This document shows, in pieces, positions 53,591 through 62,147 of a stretch of 63,841 nt of DNA. The position numbers and the translations under genes were made by a program. The stretch covers positions 1 through 63,841 of the forward strand of contig CAMHEL010000005.1 in the NCBI GenBank assembly GCA_946184125.1, written 5' to 3'. Every line of letters starts with the position of its first letter. The first letter of the stretch is position 1. Source of the stretch: an uncultured Prevotellaceae bacterium. Lineage in GTDB: Bacteria > Bacteroidota > Bacteroidia > Bacteroidales > Bacteroidaceae. The notes under the pieces are model-generated. The model ran no database searches and was not told the DNA's origin. It saw only the letters and a program-made list of their open reading frames with translations.

Positions 53591-53782
53591 TCAGTCGTCG
53601 AAGAAAGCGTCGTTCGACAGGTTGTCGTCATCGCTGTCATCGCCAAACGTATCTATCACGATGCCTGTGCCTTTAGGGTCGCCATAGGTGAAGACCTCCA
53701 ATAAGCCGGTGAAGTAGTGCAAAGGCACAATTTCCGATTGAGGCACAACGTATTTTCGCTGGGATTTATGGTTAGTTTTCAT
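53591..53782 (-). CDS. small acidic YxxP peptide (member 5)
   Basis: A 63-residue peptide with a basic start (MKTNHKSQRK) followed by YVVPQSEIVPLHYFTGLLEV. It has the same Y-x2-P-x3-[VI] signature, here ten residues from the start. The end is very acidic (DTFGDDSDDDNLSNDAFFDD) and lacks the Ser-x-Trp motif of the other four members. It has no signal peptide. It lies 22 bases after the stop of the exported EEP-fold protein and just before a terminator, the same layout as members 1, 3 and 4. Function unknown. Confidence 0.7.
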   Translation of the reverse strand: MKTNHKSQRKYVVPQSEIVPLHYFTGLLEVFTYGDPKGTGIVIDTFGDDSDDDNLSNDAFFDD

Positions 53783-53804
53783 GTCGTTTTCCTTTTGGAG
53801 TTAC

Positions 53805-56800
53805 TTATTCTATCACCACTTTGCGTCCATCGTGGATGTAAATGCCCCTCGTGCTGGGCTTGCTCATGAGACGGCGGCCGTCAACACTGTGCCAGATACC
53901 CTCTGCCGAGGCATCGGTCGATGGGGTCAGTTCGTGTATGCCAGTGCCATCGTTGAAGTTGATGTTGAAGTCGAGGGTCTGCGAACTGTTGTTGGCAGTG
54001 AAGATGAAGTATGCACGGCAGGCCTTCAGCATACGCTCCTTCAGCGTGTAGGTCAGCTGGTTGCCGCTCGTGAGGTAGTAGAGCGAGGGACTGATCTCGG
54101 GCTGGATAGTGAAGGCATCGAAGTATCCGATGAACTGCACATGGCCGTCGGCGGCTGTCACCGTGCGGGCGGCTTCTGTAGGATTCTCCATCGTCACCTG
54201 CTCGAAAACGGCGTTGCTCACATTCTGTCCGCTGGGCCATTTGATGATGTAGGGCGTGCCGGCGGTGATGCTCGTCACGTCGTTGCCGAAGGTCAGCTCC
54301 ACATGGTAGCCGGTCACTGTGGCACTGGCCAAGGGCTTGATGGTGGCGCCAGCGAGGGGCGAGGCGGCCACCTCGGAAGCTGTGAGGCTGAACGGCAGGC
54401 AGAGGGTGTTCCACACGTCGCCTTTCACCAGCACACGGTCGCGCAGCGTGACATTGGCGGTGACACCGCTGTAGTCGGTGATGGTCTTCTGGTTGACGGC
54501 ATCGTCAATCAGTTCGATGTTGATAGGCTGCTCTTCAAGGGCCTTGGTGTAGGAGAACTGCACCACCACGGGGCGGTGGTCACCCAGTGGGTCCGTGTTG
54601 CCGTTGTGCTCCACGGTGTCGTAGGTGTAGTCCTGCTCTATCCAGAAGGTTTCTGGCACCAGCTGAACGGTGTTGGCGGCTGTAGGGTTGATGTAGATGA
54701 TTTTGTCCACAACCTCATAGTTGGAGAAATTGGCGGGGTCGCTCTGGTCGGTGAGGTCGTCCATGGCGGTTGTCGGGTAGACGTTGCCACGGCAGAGTTC
54801 CACCCACACATCGCCCATTGTGAGCGAACTGTTGAGGACATTGGTGAAACTTGAACCAATCTCTTCGCGTGTCCAGCGGCTGTTGGTGTCGCCCAAAATA
54901 AGTTTCGGACGGGTCAAGTCGGAGTTGTTGATGGCCTGGGCGAGTTGGCGCCACTGACCCTCGCGTGAGGCGGCATACTCGTTGCCGCCGGCATCCATGT
55001 GCATCACATATACGTCAATCACCACGTTGCCGTCGATGGTCGCATCGTAGTGGCGGAAACCTTTCTTTACATATTCGTTGCCTTCACCGTCCTTGGAGGA
55101 GTTCCATCTTGTCCAGTTCTCGTTGGCTGTCGATACCTTGTTGGTCTTCCATATCAGGTTGAGGCCGTCGGTATCGAAGGGGAAGCTTAAATGCCAAAGG
55201 TCAAGGGGGGCGCGTACGGTGCCGCAGTCGTAGGTGTCGTTGAGCGACTCCATCAGCGAGCCGTTGTAATTGAAGTCTTCACTGGCACCGATGATGTCAT
55301 AGCCTTTCGACAAGAGGTATTGGCTGATTTTCTTTGTGCCGTCCGACCCGGGGCCGTCGGGGTTGATACTGATGATACCCGCAGTGTTGGGCAGACCGTC
55401 CACATTCAGCGCGGCGGCGGTGAACGTGCCCGTCTGTAACTCGCGTTTCTGGGTGATGAGCAGTGTGGCGTCGCTGCGTGTCGTCTTGAAGAAGATGCGG
55501 CCGTTGCTCAAGGTCATCTCACGTGTGGGCGTGCCCGTCGTGATGTTGGGGAGGGCCACGTCGTTGTCGGTGCTGTACACCATGCCATCGAGGTTGCCGA
55601 TGAGCAGGTATTCCGTCTTATAGTCCACGTCGTAGTAGTACCATTGGTCGGGGTCGAGTATCGTGGTCTCGTCATTGGGAAGGGGAAGGGCGACGGCGCT
55701 GAGGAAGAGACCTTTGCAGGTGAGGCGCACGTTGTCGAGCTTGAAGAAGGTCTGGGTCTCGCCGTTGTGGCCATCCACCCACCACTGGCCGCTGCTGCCA
55801 CATGATATGAGCAGCGTCTGGTCGTCGCCGATGTTGACCGTAACCTGGACGGGTATGCCTGCGTCATCACCGTTGCCGTTGACCGACACCGATTCGCCGT
55901 TGCCGGTGAAGGTCACCGTACGGCCGCTCCAGGTGGCCACGATGCCCGACAACTCATAGATGCCGCAGGGCACGTTCTCCACCGTCTGGTTGACACCCAG
56001 CCAAGGAGCCCACCACTGGTAGGCGTTCATCACGAAGTTGCCATCCTTGTTGTTCATGTTGTAGTCGCGGGTCTTGAACTCGTCGTTGCCGTTGGGGTCT
56101 TTGTTTTCCAGCGTCCAACCGGTCTCATCGCCCGTCTCGAACGTGGGGTTGACAACCATCCATGTGACATCGATGGGGTTGCTTGCCGTGGCGTCGTTCA
56201 GAGCCTCGCGGAGCAGGGTGAGGAGCTGGCTCTTGGCAATGCGGAACAGCCGGAAATGGCCTGCCTCATCGCCCGCCGTGTTCTTGCGGTTGAGGGCAAG
56301 TGCCTCGCCGGCAGCCACAGTTTTGTTCCAGGGGCCGAGGAAGCCGCTCGCCCAGTTGCCGCTTGCGATGGGGTACTTGCCGCTCTCAAACAGCCAGTAA
56401 CCGTTCTGGAAGGTGGGATGGAGATAGCTCCACCAGTCGTCATTTTGAAAATTGGCGTCGGTGTAGGTGTTCACATACATGTAACCGGCGTTGTCGTGCG
56501 TCTGGAACAAGTCTCTGCTATACACCACACTGCGGAAACCGACGTAGGGAATAGCGGTATCGGTCCTCTTCTCGATGGTGAAGAAATTCGACATGGTGAG
56601 GATGGGGTCGGTAGAGGCGGCCGAGACATAGCGAAGGGCTTTGCTCTGTTCCGATGCCCAGTCGGGCTTCGCTTCATAGGGACCCACACCCAAAATCAGG
56701 TCGGTGTTCTCGGCGGAGGCGAGAATGTAGTAGTCGTCGGCATTGCCGGTGATGTCGGCAAGGCTGGTCACTTCCTCAAAACCTCTATCCGACGTCAGGT

Positions 56801-56882
56801 AGTCGGTGTAGGCCGCCGAGCAGGGCAAGGCGGTTGCCAGCAAGGCGATGAGGGCAAAAAAGGTGTTACGCATTGTACTCAT
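53805..56882 (-). CDS. exported endonuclease/exonuclease/phosphatase-fold protein with binding modules
   Basis: A 1025-residue exported protein. After the signal peptide (about 1-23) comes a ricin-like region (about 25-210) and a jelly-roll beginning VTWMVVNPTFETGDETGWTL. These are the same pair of modules that closes giants 1 and 2. The centre (about 495-780) is an EEP-fold domain with metal and catalytic landmarks NVDGLPN, GASEDFN, VYVMHMDAGG, LILGDTNSRW, EVVDKIIYI and PLGDHRPVVV. Members cut DNA, RNA, phosphoinositides or sphingomyelin; the substrate cannot be read here. The tail is RGIYIHDGRKVVIE. A peptide gene follows after 22 bases. The promoter may be the box at 57072-57079. Confidence 0.85.
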   Translation of the reverse strand: MSTMRNTFFALIALLATALPCSAAYTDYLTSDRGFEEVTSLADITGNADDYYILASAENTDLILGVGPYEAKPDWASEQSKALRYVSAASTDPILTMSNFFTIEKRTDTAIPYVGFRSVVYSRDLFQTHDNAGYMYVNTYTDANFQNDDWWSYLHPTFQNGYWLFESGKYPIASGNWASGFLGPWNKTVAAGEALALNRKNTAGDEAGHFRLFRIAKSQLLTLLREALNDATASNPIDVTWMVVNPTFETGDETGWTLENKDPNGNDEFKTRDYNMNNKDGNFVMNAYQWWAPWLGVNQTVENVPCGIYELSGIVATWSGRTVTFTGNGESVSVNGNGDDAGIPVQVTVNIGDDQTLLISCGSSGQWWVDGHNGETQTFFKLDNVRLTCKGLFLSAVALPLPNDETTILDPDQWYYYDVDYKTEYLLIGNLDGMVYSTDNDVALPNITTGTPTREMTLSNGRIFFKTTRSDATLLITQKRELQTGTFTAAALNVDGLPNTAGIISINPDGPGSDGTKKISQYLLSKGYDIIGASEDFNYNGSLMESLNDTYDCGTVRAPLDLWHLSFPFDTDGLNLIWKTNKVSTANENWTRWNSSKDGEGNEYVKKGFRHYDATIDGNVVIDVYVMHMDAGGNEYAASREGQWRQLAQAINNSDLTRPKLILGDTNSRWTREEIGSSFTNVLNSSLTMGDVWVELCRGNVYPTTAMDDLTDQSDPANFSNYEVVDKIIYINPTAANTVQLVPETFWIEQDYTYDTVEHNGNTDPLGDHRPVVVQFSYTKALEEQPINIELIDDAVNQKTITDYSGVTANVTLRDRVLVKGDVWNTLCLPFSLTASEVAASPLAGATIKPLASATVTGYHVELTFGNDVTSITAGTPYIIKWPSGQNVSNAVFEQVTMENPTEAARTVTAADGHVQFIGYFDAFTIQPEISPSLYYLTSGNQLTYTLKERMLKACRAYFIFTANNSSQTLDFNINFNDGTGIHELTPSTDASAEGIWHSVDGRRLMSKPSTRGIYIHDGRKVVIE

Positions 56883-57071
56883 GGAAATAGGTTTTGTTAG
56901 TGCGTGATAAATGTCTTCAGTTTGTGGTCTAAGTCTTTAGTTGTGGATTAAGGTGGGTTCTATAAATTAGCTTTGTATTGTTTTAGACAATTTTCGAGCA
57001 GATTTACTTTCAAGGCCGAAGGGGCGTAGCGGGCTACGTTCCAAGGACACACCTTAATTATATTTAGGCTG

Positions 57072-57079
57072 CAAAAATA
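57072..57079 (-). promoter_or_regulatory. promoter -7 box for the EEP-fold protein and peptide 5
   Basis: TATTTTTG on the minus strand, giving a leader of about 180 bases. I see no other gene in 56883-57150. Confidence 0.55.
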
Positions 57080-57150
57080 CGAATTTTATGCGCAATACAA
57101 AACAAAACCCTCAGATTTTTAAAAATATATGAAAAACAATAACCTCCAAC

Positions 57151-57235
57151 AATTTCCTATAATATCCTAAGACCTCCCAGAATCTCCTAGAATCTCCCAG
57201 AATCTCCTATAATCTCCTAGAATCTCCTAAAACCT
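57151..57235. repeat. 10-bp tandem repeat (AATCTCCTAG), about eight units
   Basis: Units read AATTTCCTAT, AATATCCTAA, GACCTCCCAG, AATCTCCTAG, AATCTCCCAG, AATCTCCTAT, AATCTCCTAG, AATCTCCTAA. The phase is exact from 57181 to 57230. It shares CCTAGAATCTCCTA with the array at 53454-53535 and sits just beyond a terminator. Confidence 0.9.
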
Positions 57236-57273
57236 AAAAAATGCAGCCGCCATCGATGGCGGCTGCATTTTTT
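57236..57273. terminator. strong terminator after peptide 4
   Basis: ATGCAGCCGCCAT (57241-57253) pairs perfectly with 57256-57268, with a 2-base loop and flanking A5/T6 runs. Confidence 0.9.
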
Positions 57274-57286
57274 AGCAGGAATGATG

Positions 57287-57466
57287 TCATTTTTCTTCTT
57301 CTGTGTCCCAGAGCGACTTGGCTTCATTGGCTCCCCAGTCGTCGTTTTGGGGCGGCTCCACCTCCTGGGTCTCGCTTTTCTTCAGCGAGAAATCATCCTG
57401 GAGCAGGCGTCCTTGGTAGAATGCCGCAATCACTTCACTTTCCGGACGGATATAGCTTCTTTTCAT
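57287..57466 (-). CDS. small acidic YxxP / SxW peptide (member 4)
   Basis: A 59-residue peptide beginning MKRSYIRPESEVIAAFYQGR and ending NEAKSLWDTEEEK. Its ATG follows the TAA of giant protein 3 after a single base (TAA-A-ATG), so translation is almost certainly coupled. This is the best evidence that the whole family is real. It is followed 14 bases later by a strong terminator. It has no signal peptide, the N-terminal third is mixed and the C-terminal half acidic. Function unknown; see the findings. Confidence 0.8.
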   Translation of the reverse strand: MKRSYIRPESEVIAAFYQGRLLQDDFSLKKSETQEVEPPQNDDWGANEAKSLWDTEEEK

Positions 57467-57467
57467 T

Positions 57468-60400
57468 TTATTTCACGATTTTGGTTCCACCTATAATATA
57501 CACACCTCTGCCGAGTCGGCTGAGGGCCTCGCTGCGCTTCACATCCTTGAGGATGAGACGGCCAGAGACGGAATAGACATCCACGGTGTCGTCGCTGCCG
57601 AGGAGTGCCGGGCTGATGCCGTCGCTCTCGCCATTGTCGAAGATGGCGGTTGTGAATGCCGACGACGATGTGGGCGACTGGATGAATGCGCGGAAGGGAT
57701 TCATCGACGATGAGGCGGCGAAAGCCAGCTGGCCGGTCTTTGTGAAGCCGTAGATGTTCTCCACAGGTGTGTTGTCGTACACACCCACCAGGTAATGACC
57801 GTTCACGGTTTCGCTCTTCATCTCCGTCGGTGTGGCTGCGATGGCAGCATCCGAGGCACTCAGGGTGCTGCCGCCTTCACCGGCAACAAAGATGTATGGG
57901 GTGTTGGCCTGCGGCTCGCTCACAGCAGAGAATTTCAGAATTTCGTCATCGGCTCCCGAGAGGGTGTAGAACGTGCCGTTGTAGCCTGTGGGAACGAAGG
58001 GCAGGCATACGGTGAGACGGGCACCCTCGGCGAAGGTGCGGTCGTGGGCGACGCTGGTGGCGGTGAAGGCATTGGAGGCATGGAAGCCATAGCCAGAATG
58101 CTGGCCTTGACCGTCGGTCAGCACCAGTTGCTCGCACACGCCATTCACAATCTTGTTGGTCTTGTCGGCCCACTGGTCGAGCGAACCGGTCGTGATGAGC
58201 TGGTTCTTCTGCTGCGGATAGACCACCACCTCGCTGGCAAGGGCGTACTTCTCGTCGGTGGCGGTCCACTCTAAGGCGTTGCGCTGCCAGAAGTAGTCCT
58301 GTCTCAGGTAGCTCGATGCGGCCTCTGCCTGGGCTTCTGTGGTGCTGCCGAGATAGGTGAGGCTGAAGTCTTTCACCTGGTAGTAGTGGTTGAGGGAGTA
58401 GAGACCCACGGTGAGTTGGTGGCTGGAGACCTCCGACACCTCGGCGGCGCAGCTGTATTCGCCGAACAGCCTGCTCTCGCCCGAATTGAGGGTGATGACC
58501 TCTTGCGAGCGGCCCACATGGTCGTAGTCGTTGGGGTTGATATAGACGGCCACCGTCGAGGAGCCATCGTCGATGTCGGTTCCCACAAGGGCGCTGAGCT
58601 GATAGATGCCCTGGGGCAGGTTCCTCACGGTCTGCATCAGTTCGGCCTTGTTGATGGTGCCTGCCCACACGTTGAACACTCCGTTCTCCACGAAGGCGTC
58701 GTTCCAGCCGTCGAAGCTGTAGTCGAAGTCCCAGCCGGTGGGCACTTTCACCTGGCCACCACCGCCCTGGACGGCTTTGGCCGTCGTGCCGCCCGTGAAG
58801 TCGGCATTGACGAGAAGGGCGTTCACGCTGCCGTTGTTCTCGGCGATGGTCTTGGCATTGCGCAGCACCTGGATGGCCTCCTGACGGGCCTCCTCGCTGG
58901 CGAAGTTCTCCTCATGGCCTTCATAGTCCTCATATTCGGCGATGGCCGATGCCGTGGCGGCATGGGTGATGTCACGGGCCTCGTCGAGAGCAATCTGGAA
59001 TTCCGACACGGTGAGGTAGGTGAGGGTGATGTCGTCTACCCACACACTGGCGTTGGAGTTGCCGTTCGAGGTGATGAAACCGAACGAGAGGTCGAAGAAG
59101 GTTGGCTCGGTGACTTCAAACTGATAGGTGCGCTCCGTCCAACTGTTGCTGGTGGGTTTCAGCGAGACGCGGCTGTTGTCGCCCAACTGGTAGTAGTTGA
59201 GGTCGGTGGTCATGTTGGCACCGCTGTTCTCCGAACTGATGTAGAATTTCAGCTCGTACTTTCCGGTGGGGAGCATGGCATTCTTTGATATCTGCAACTG
59301 GGGATTGGGCGAGGAGGCCCAGTTCTGGCGCAGCCGTACATAGTTGCTGCCGCCGTCGCGCGGACTGGCGTTGTCGCGGGTGAGGAAGGCATACTGCTTG
59401 TTGCCATCGGTGGCTTCCGAAGCGAAATAGGTCTTCCAACCGGTCTGCTGATAGACATTGGGCCAGGTGGCATCGATGGACGCTCCGTTGGCGCTCTCGA
59501 AGTCGAGGTTCTCGCCGAGGAAACGGCCGGAACCGGCCTCGAAGTTGCTGCTCTGCTGGGCGGCATACTGCTGGAAGGCGGCATCGAGGGCACTGATGGC
59601 GGCTTGCACCTGAGCATCGTCGGCAGCATATTGCGTGTCGGTGCCGTAGGTGGCGTAGGCGGCGCTCAGGTCGCTGTCGCCGAAGCTGTTGACACCATTG
59701 AGCAGCGAGAGGTAACCGCTGAAGAGGCGGATGCTGGCGTCGGTGGCGTCCATCTGGTCCTCGAGGGCCTGGGCGATGTCGCCGAACTGTGATGCTAAGG
59801 AGATATCGTCCAATGCCTCGGTCACATCGTTGACTTTCTCAAGAAGGGCGGACCAGGCGGCGGCGCTCATCGTCACACGGCCGTAGTCGGTGCCGTCAAC
59901 CATGTTGTAGTCTTTCTCGAAACGCTCAAGGGCGGCGAGGAGGCGCACACGGCTCTCCTTGGCGGCGGCGATTTGCTGCTTCGCCGTGTTGATGGCGGTG
60001 GGAAGCGTGGTGAGGGTCACCTCATTCAGGGTCTCGAAGGTGTTGGCGGCATTGGCCTCGTCGATGGCTGCCTGAAGGGCTTGTCGCTGTTCTGCCGTCA
60101 GGAGCATGGCCTCCGAACTGCTCAACAAACTGTTGGCCTCGGCAACGAGGGCGTCGCGGGTGGCCTGCAGGTTGGTCAGGTCGGGCGCATTGCTATAGAC
60201 GATGGAGGCTATTTGAGCGAAGTGCCAGTTGGAACCGTTGTCGTCTTTCGTCACACCGAAGGTGAGGTCGTTGCTCGTACCGGTGAGATGCACGTTGACG
60301 TCGAGGGTGGTGAGGTCGGCGAAGGCAACAGAGGTGCCGAATTTGATGGGCAGGCCGGTGCGCTGGTCGCCGGCGAAAGCGAACGAGCGGCTGGCGTCGC

Positions 60401-62123
60401 CCTCAGTGGCTTGAGTATCGAAGCCGCGTTCTGGGGTGAAGAGGGCCTGGGCATACATTTCCACCTGGTAGTAGCCCGCGGGAAGGTCGCTCACCGTCTG
60501 GTAAAGGACGTCGCCCGTGGTGGCGCAGGTCATCTCGTAACTCTCGGCGAAGGAGGGGATGGTGGCGGGACGGCCCGTCAGGAAGTCGTCGCGGACGAGG
60601 CCGGCGGGGCTGCCATCCTTCTTCTTCCAGTCGGAGTAGAGTTGCGAGGCGAGGAAGGTGATGTCGAACGAACCGTCGGTGGTGGAGATGAAGGTCATCG
60701 CTGCGGAGCGGATGGCCGATATCTGCTCATTGACGGCGGCTGGCGTGGTGGCATTGGTCACGGCAGCGTCGGCAGCGGTCAGCGCGTTGTCAAACTGCGT
60801 CTTGCTCTGTCCGCTGGGTACGCCGTCTTCCAATGCTGCCACCTTTGCACGGAAGGCGTCGTAGGCGGGATAGGCGGCGGCCACCTCGTTGGCGGTGGTC
60901 ATGGCGGCCTCGATGGCCTCGATGGCGGCGTTGAACTCGGCCTCCTCGGTGAAGGCATCGTCGTCATTGTCGTTGGCGTCAATCACGGTCTGGAGGGCGT
61001 TGGCGGCACCGGTGCGCAGCGTGTTGCCGTCGACCAAGGCCTGGGCCTCGGAAACCTTCTCGGCAAGAAGGTCCTTGTAGGCTTGTAGCGGGTCGCCGTA
61101 GAAGAGCAGACCGAAACGGTCGAACGCTATCCAGTTGCCGGTGCACCCGTCGAGCTGGATGCCCACCGTCAGCGTGCCGTCGTCCACCACCGTGCGTACC
61201 TTGTATTGGTTGTTGCCGCTGATTTCCGTCCTGTCGTTGTTGGCTTTCAAATACATGCCATGGCCACTGGCATTATCGTTGTATTGCTCGATGTTCTGGG
61301 CATAGACCGACAGTTCGTAGAGGCCGTTGGGTATGTTGGTGATCTGCTGGGTGAACGTGCCGTTCGACAGACCGCCGGCGCCCGCCGACTGCCAGCGCTC
61401 CGCAAAACCGACGCCGGCCTTAGAACTGAAGTTGTTGTTGTCGGCATAGCCACCGCCGTTGGTGGAGGTCCAGCTATTCGCATTGCGGTATTCGAAACCC
61501 GAGTTGACAATTCTGTAGGTCACGTCGGTAGGCGAACTGGTAGAGGCGGCATCGTTCAGGTCGAACAACTCGAACATACCGACGATGCACCATGAGCGCC
61601 TCTCGTCGAAGGTGCCCACGACACCGATTTCTATCGTGCTTGGGGTGGTGAGCTCAAACTCCACCACGTTGCGGTACATCTTCGCGTCGAAGCAGTTGGC
61701 ACCTTGGCCTTGGCTGTCGGCATAGGAATTGGCGTTGACACTGCCTAATGTCAACAGTGTCTTTTGGTTGTCGCCAGCTTTCAAATAACCCAACGACTTG
61801 TTGGAATTGGAGTTGTAGGCTTGGCCCTGGCGGAAGAAGGAGTAGTTGGCCAGACGGTAGCTGCCTGCGGGCAGGGTGACGCTCTGCGTCAGGGAGAAAC
61901 TGGTAATATCCAAGTTATCCCAGCCGGCATAGGCCTCTGTGGCGTAGCCCACAGTGTTGTTGCCGGCCACGGGGTCCTTGAAGTTCTGAACATTCCAACC
62001 GGTGGTGCCGTTGGTGAGCTTAGCATTGGTGATGTATTGGCTCGTGATGTCTCGCTGGGCGGAGAGACTGCCTGCGACACCTGTCAGCAGGAGAGCCGCG
62101 AGGATGATAGATTTCAATTGCAT
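57468..62123 (-). CDS. giant multidomain surface protein 3
   Basis: A 1551-residue exported protein, the longest of the three related giants. Signal peptide MQLKSIILAALLLTGVAGSL; the mature start QRDITSQYITNAKLTNGTTG matches the giants at 33511 and 38227 in pattern. It alternates jelly-roll-like modules (for example SGFEYRNANSWT, LDFESANGASIDATWPNVYQ, NADFTGGTTAKAVQ) with helical FIVAR-like stretches (AYKDLLAEKVSEAQALVDGN; LVAEANSLLSSSEAMLLTAE). No ricin or Big_2 domain was seen. The tail is GRGVYIIGGTKIVK. I chose the ATG at 62123 because AAGGA lies 10 bases before it; 62141 is the alternative. It lies within 25 bases of the metallophosphatase stop and one base from peptide 4. Likely a surface-binding protein. 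Confidence 0.85.
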   Translation of the reverse strand: MQLKSIILAALLLTGVAGSLSAQRDITSQYITNAKLTNGTTGWNVQNFKDPVAGNNTVGYATEAYAGWDNLDITSFSLTQSVTLPAGSYRLANYSFFRQGQAYNSNSNKSLGYLKAGDNQKTLLTLGSVNANSYADSQGQGANCFDAKMYRNVVEFELTTPSTIEIGVVGTFDERRSWCIVGMFELFDLNDAASTSSPTDVTYRIVNSGFEYRNANSWTSTNGGGYADNNNFSSKAGVGFAERWQSAGAGGLSNGTFTQQITNIPNGLYELSVYAQNIEQYNDNASGHGMYLKANNDRTEISGNNQYKVRTVVDDGTLTVGIQLDGCTGNWIAFDRFGLLFYGDPLQAYKDLLAEKVSEAQALVDGNTLRTGAANALQTVIDANDNDDDAFTEEAEFNAAIEAIEAAMTTANEVAAAYPAYDAFRAKVAALEDGVPSGQSKTQFDNALTAADAAVTNATTPAAVNEQISAIRSAAMTFISTTDGSFDITFLASQLYSDWKKKDGSPAGLVRDDFLTGRPATIPSFAESYEMTCATTGDVLYQTVSDLPAGYYQVEMYAQALFTPERGFDTQATEGDASRSFAFAGDQRTGLPIKFGTSVAFADLTTLDVNVHLTGTSNDLTFGVTKDDNGSNWHFAQIASIVYSNAPDLTNLQATRDALVAEANSLLSSSEAMLLTAEQRQALQAAIDEANAANTFETLNEVTLTTLPTAINTAKQQIAAAKESRVRLLAALERFEKDYNMVDGTDYGRVTMSAAAWSALLEKVNDVTEALDDISLASQFGDIAQALEDQMDATDASIRLFSGYLSLLNGVNSFGDSDLSAAYATYGTDTQYAADDAQVQAAISALDAAFQQYAAQQSSNFEAGSGRFLGENLDFESANGASIDATWPNVYQQTGWKTYFASEATDGNKQYAFLTRDNASPRDGGSNYVRLRQNWASSPNPQLQISKNAMLPTGKYELKFYISSENSGANMTTDLNYYQLGDNSRVSLKPTSNSWTERTYQFEVTEPTFFDLSFGFITSNGNSNASVWVDDITLTYLTVSEFQIALDEARDITHAATASAIAEYEDYEGHEENFASEEARQEAIQVLRNAKTIAENNGSVNALLVNADFTGGTTAKAVQGGGGQVKVPTGWDFDYSFDGWNDAFVENGVFNVWAGTINKAELMQTVRNLPQGIYQLSALVGTDIDDGSSTVAVYINPNDYDHVGRSQEVITLNSGESRLFGEYSCAAEVSEVSSHQLTVGLYSLNHYYQVKDFSLTYLGSTTEAQAEAASSYLRQDYFWQRNALEWTATDEKYALASEVVVYPQQKNQLITTGSLDQWADKTNKIVNGVCEQLVLTDGQGQHSGYGFHASNAFTATSVAHDRTFAEGARLTVCLPFVPTGYNGTFYTLSGADDEILKFSAVSEPQANTPYIFVAGEGGSTLSASDAAIAATPTEMKSETVNGHYLVGVYDNTPVENIYGFTKTGQLAFAASSSMNPFRAFIQSPTSSSAFTTAIFDNGESDGISPALLGSDDTVDVYSVSGRLILKDVKRSEALSRLGRGVYIIGGTKIVK

Positions 62124-62147
62124 AACGCTATCCTTTCTCATGTCTGG

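Noticed and set aside
59973..61088. 371-codon plus-strand frame, Gly/Val rich
   Set aside because: Antisense to giant protein 3; the composition is what the reverse of Ala/Asp/Thr-rich coding gives.
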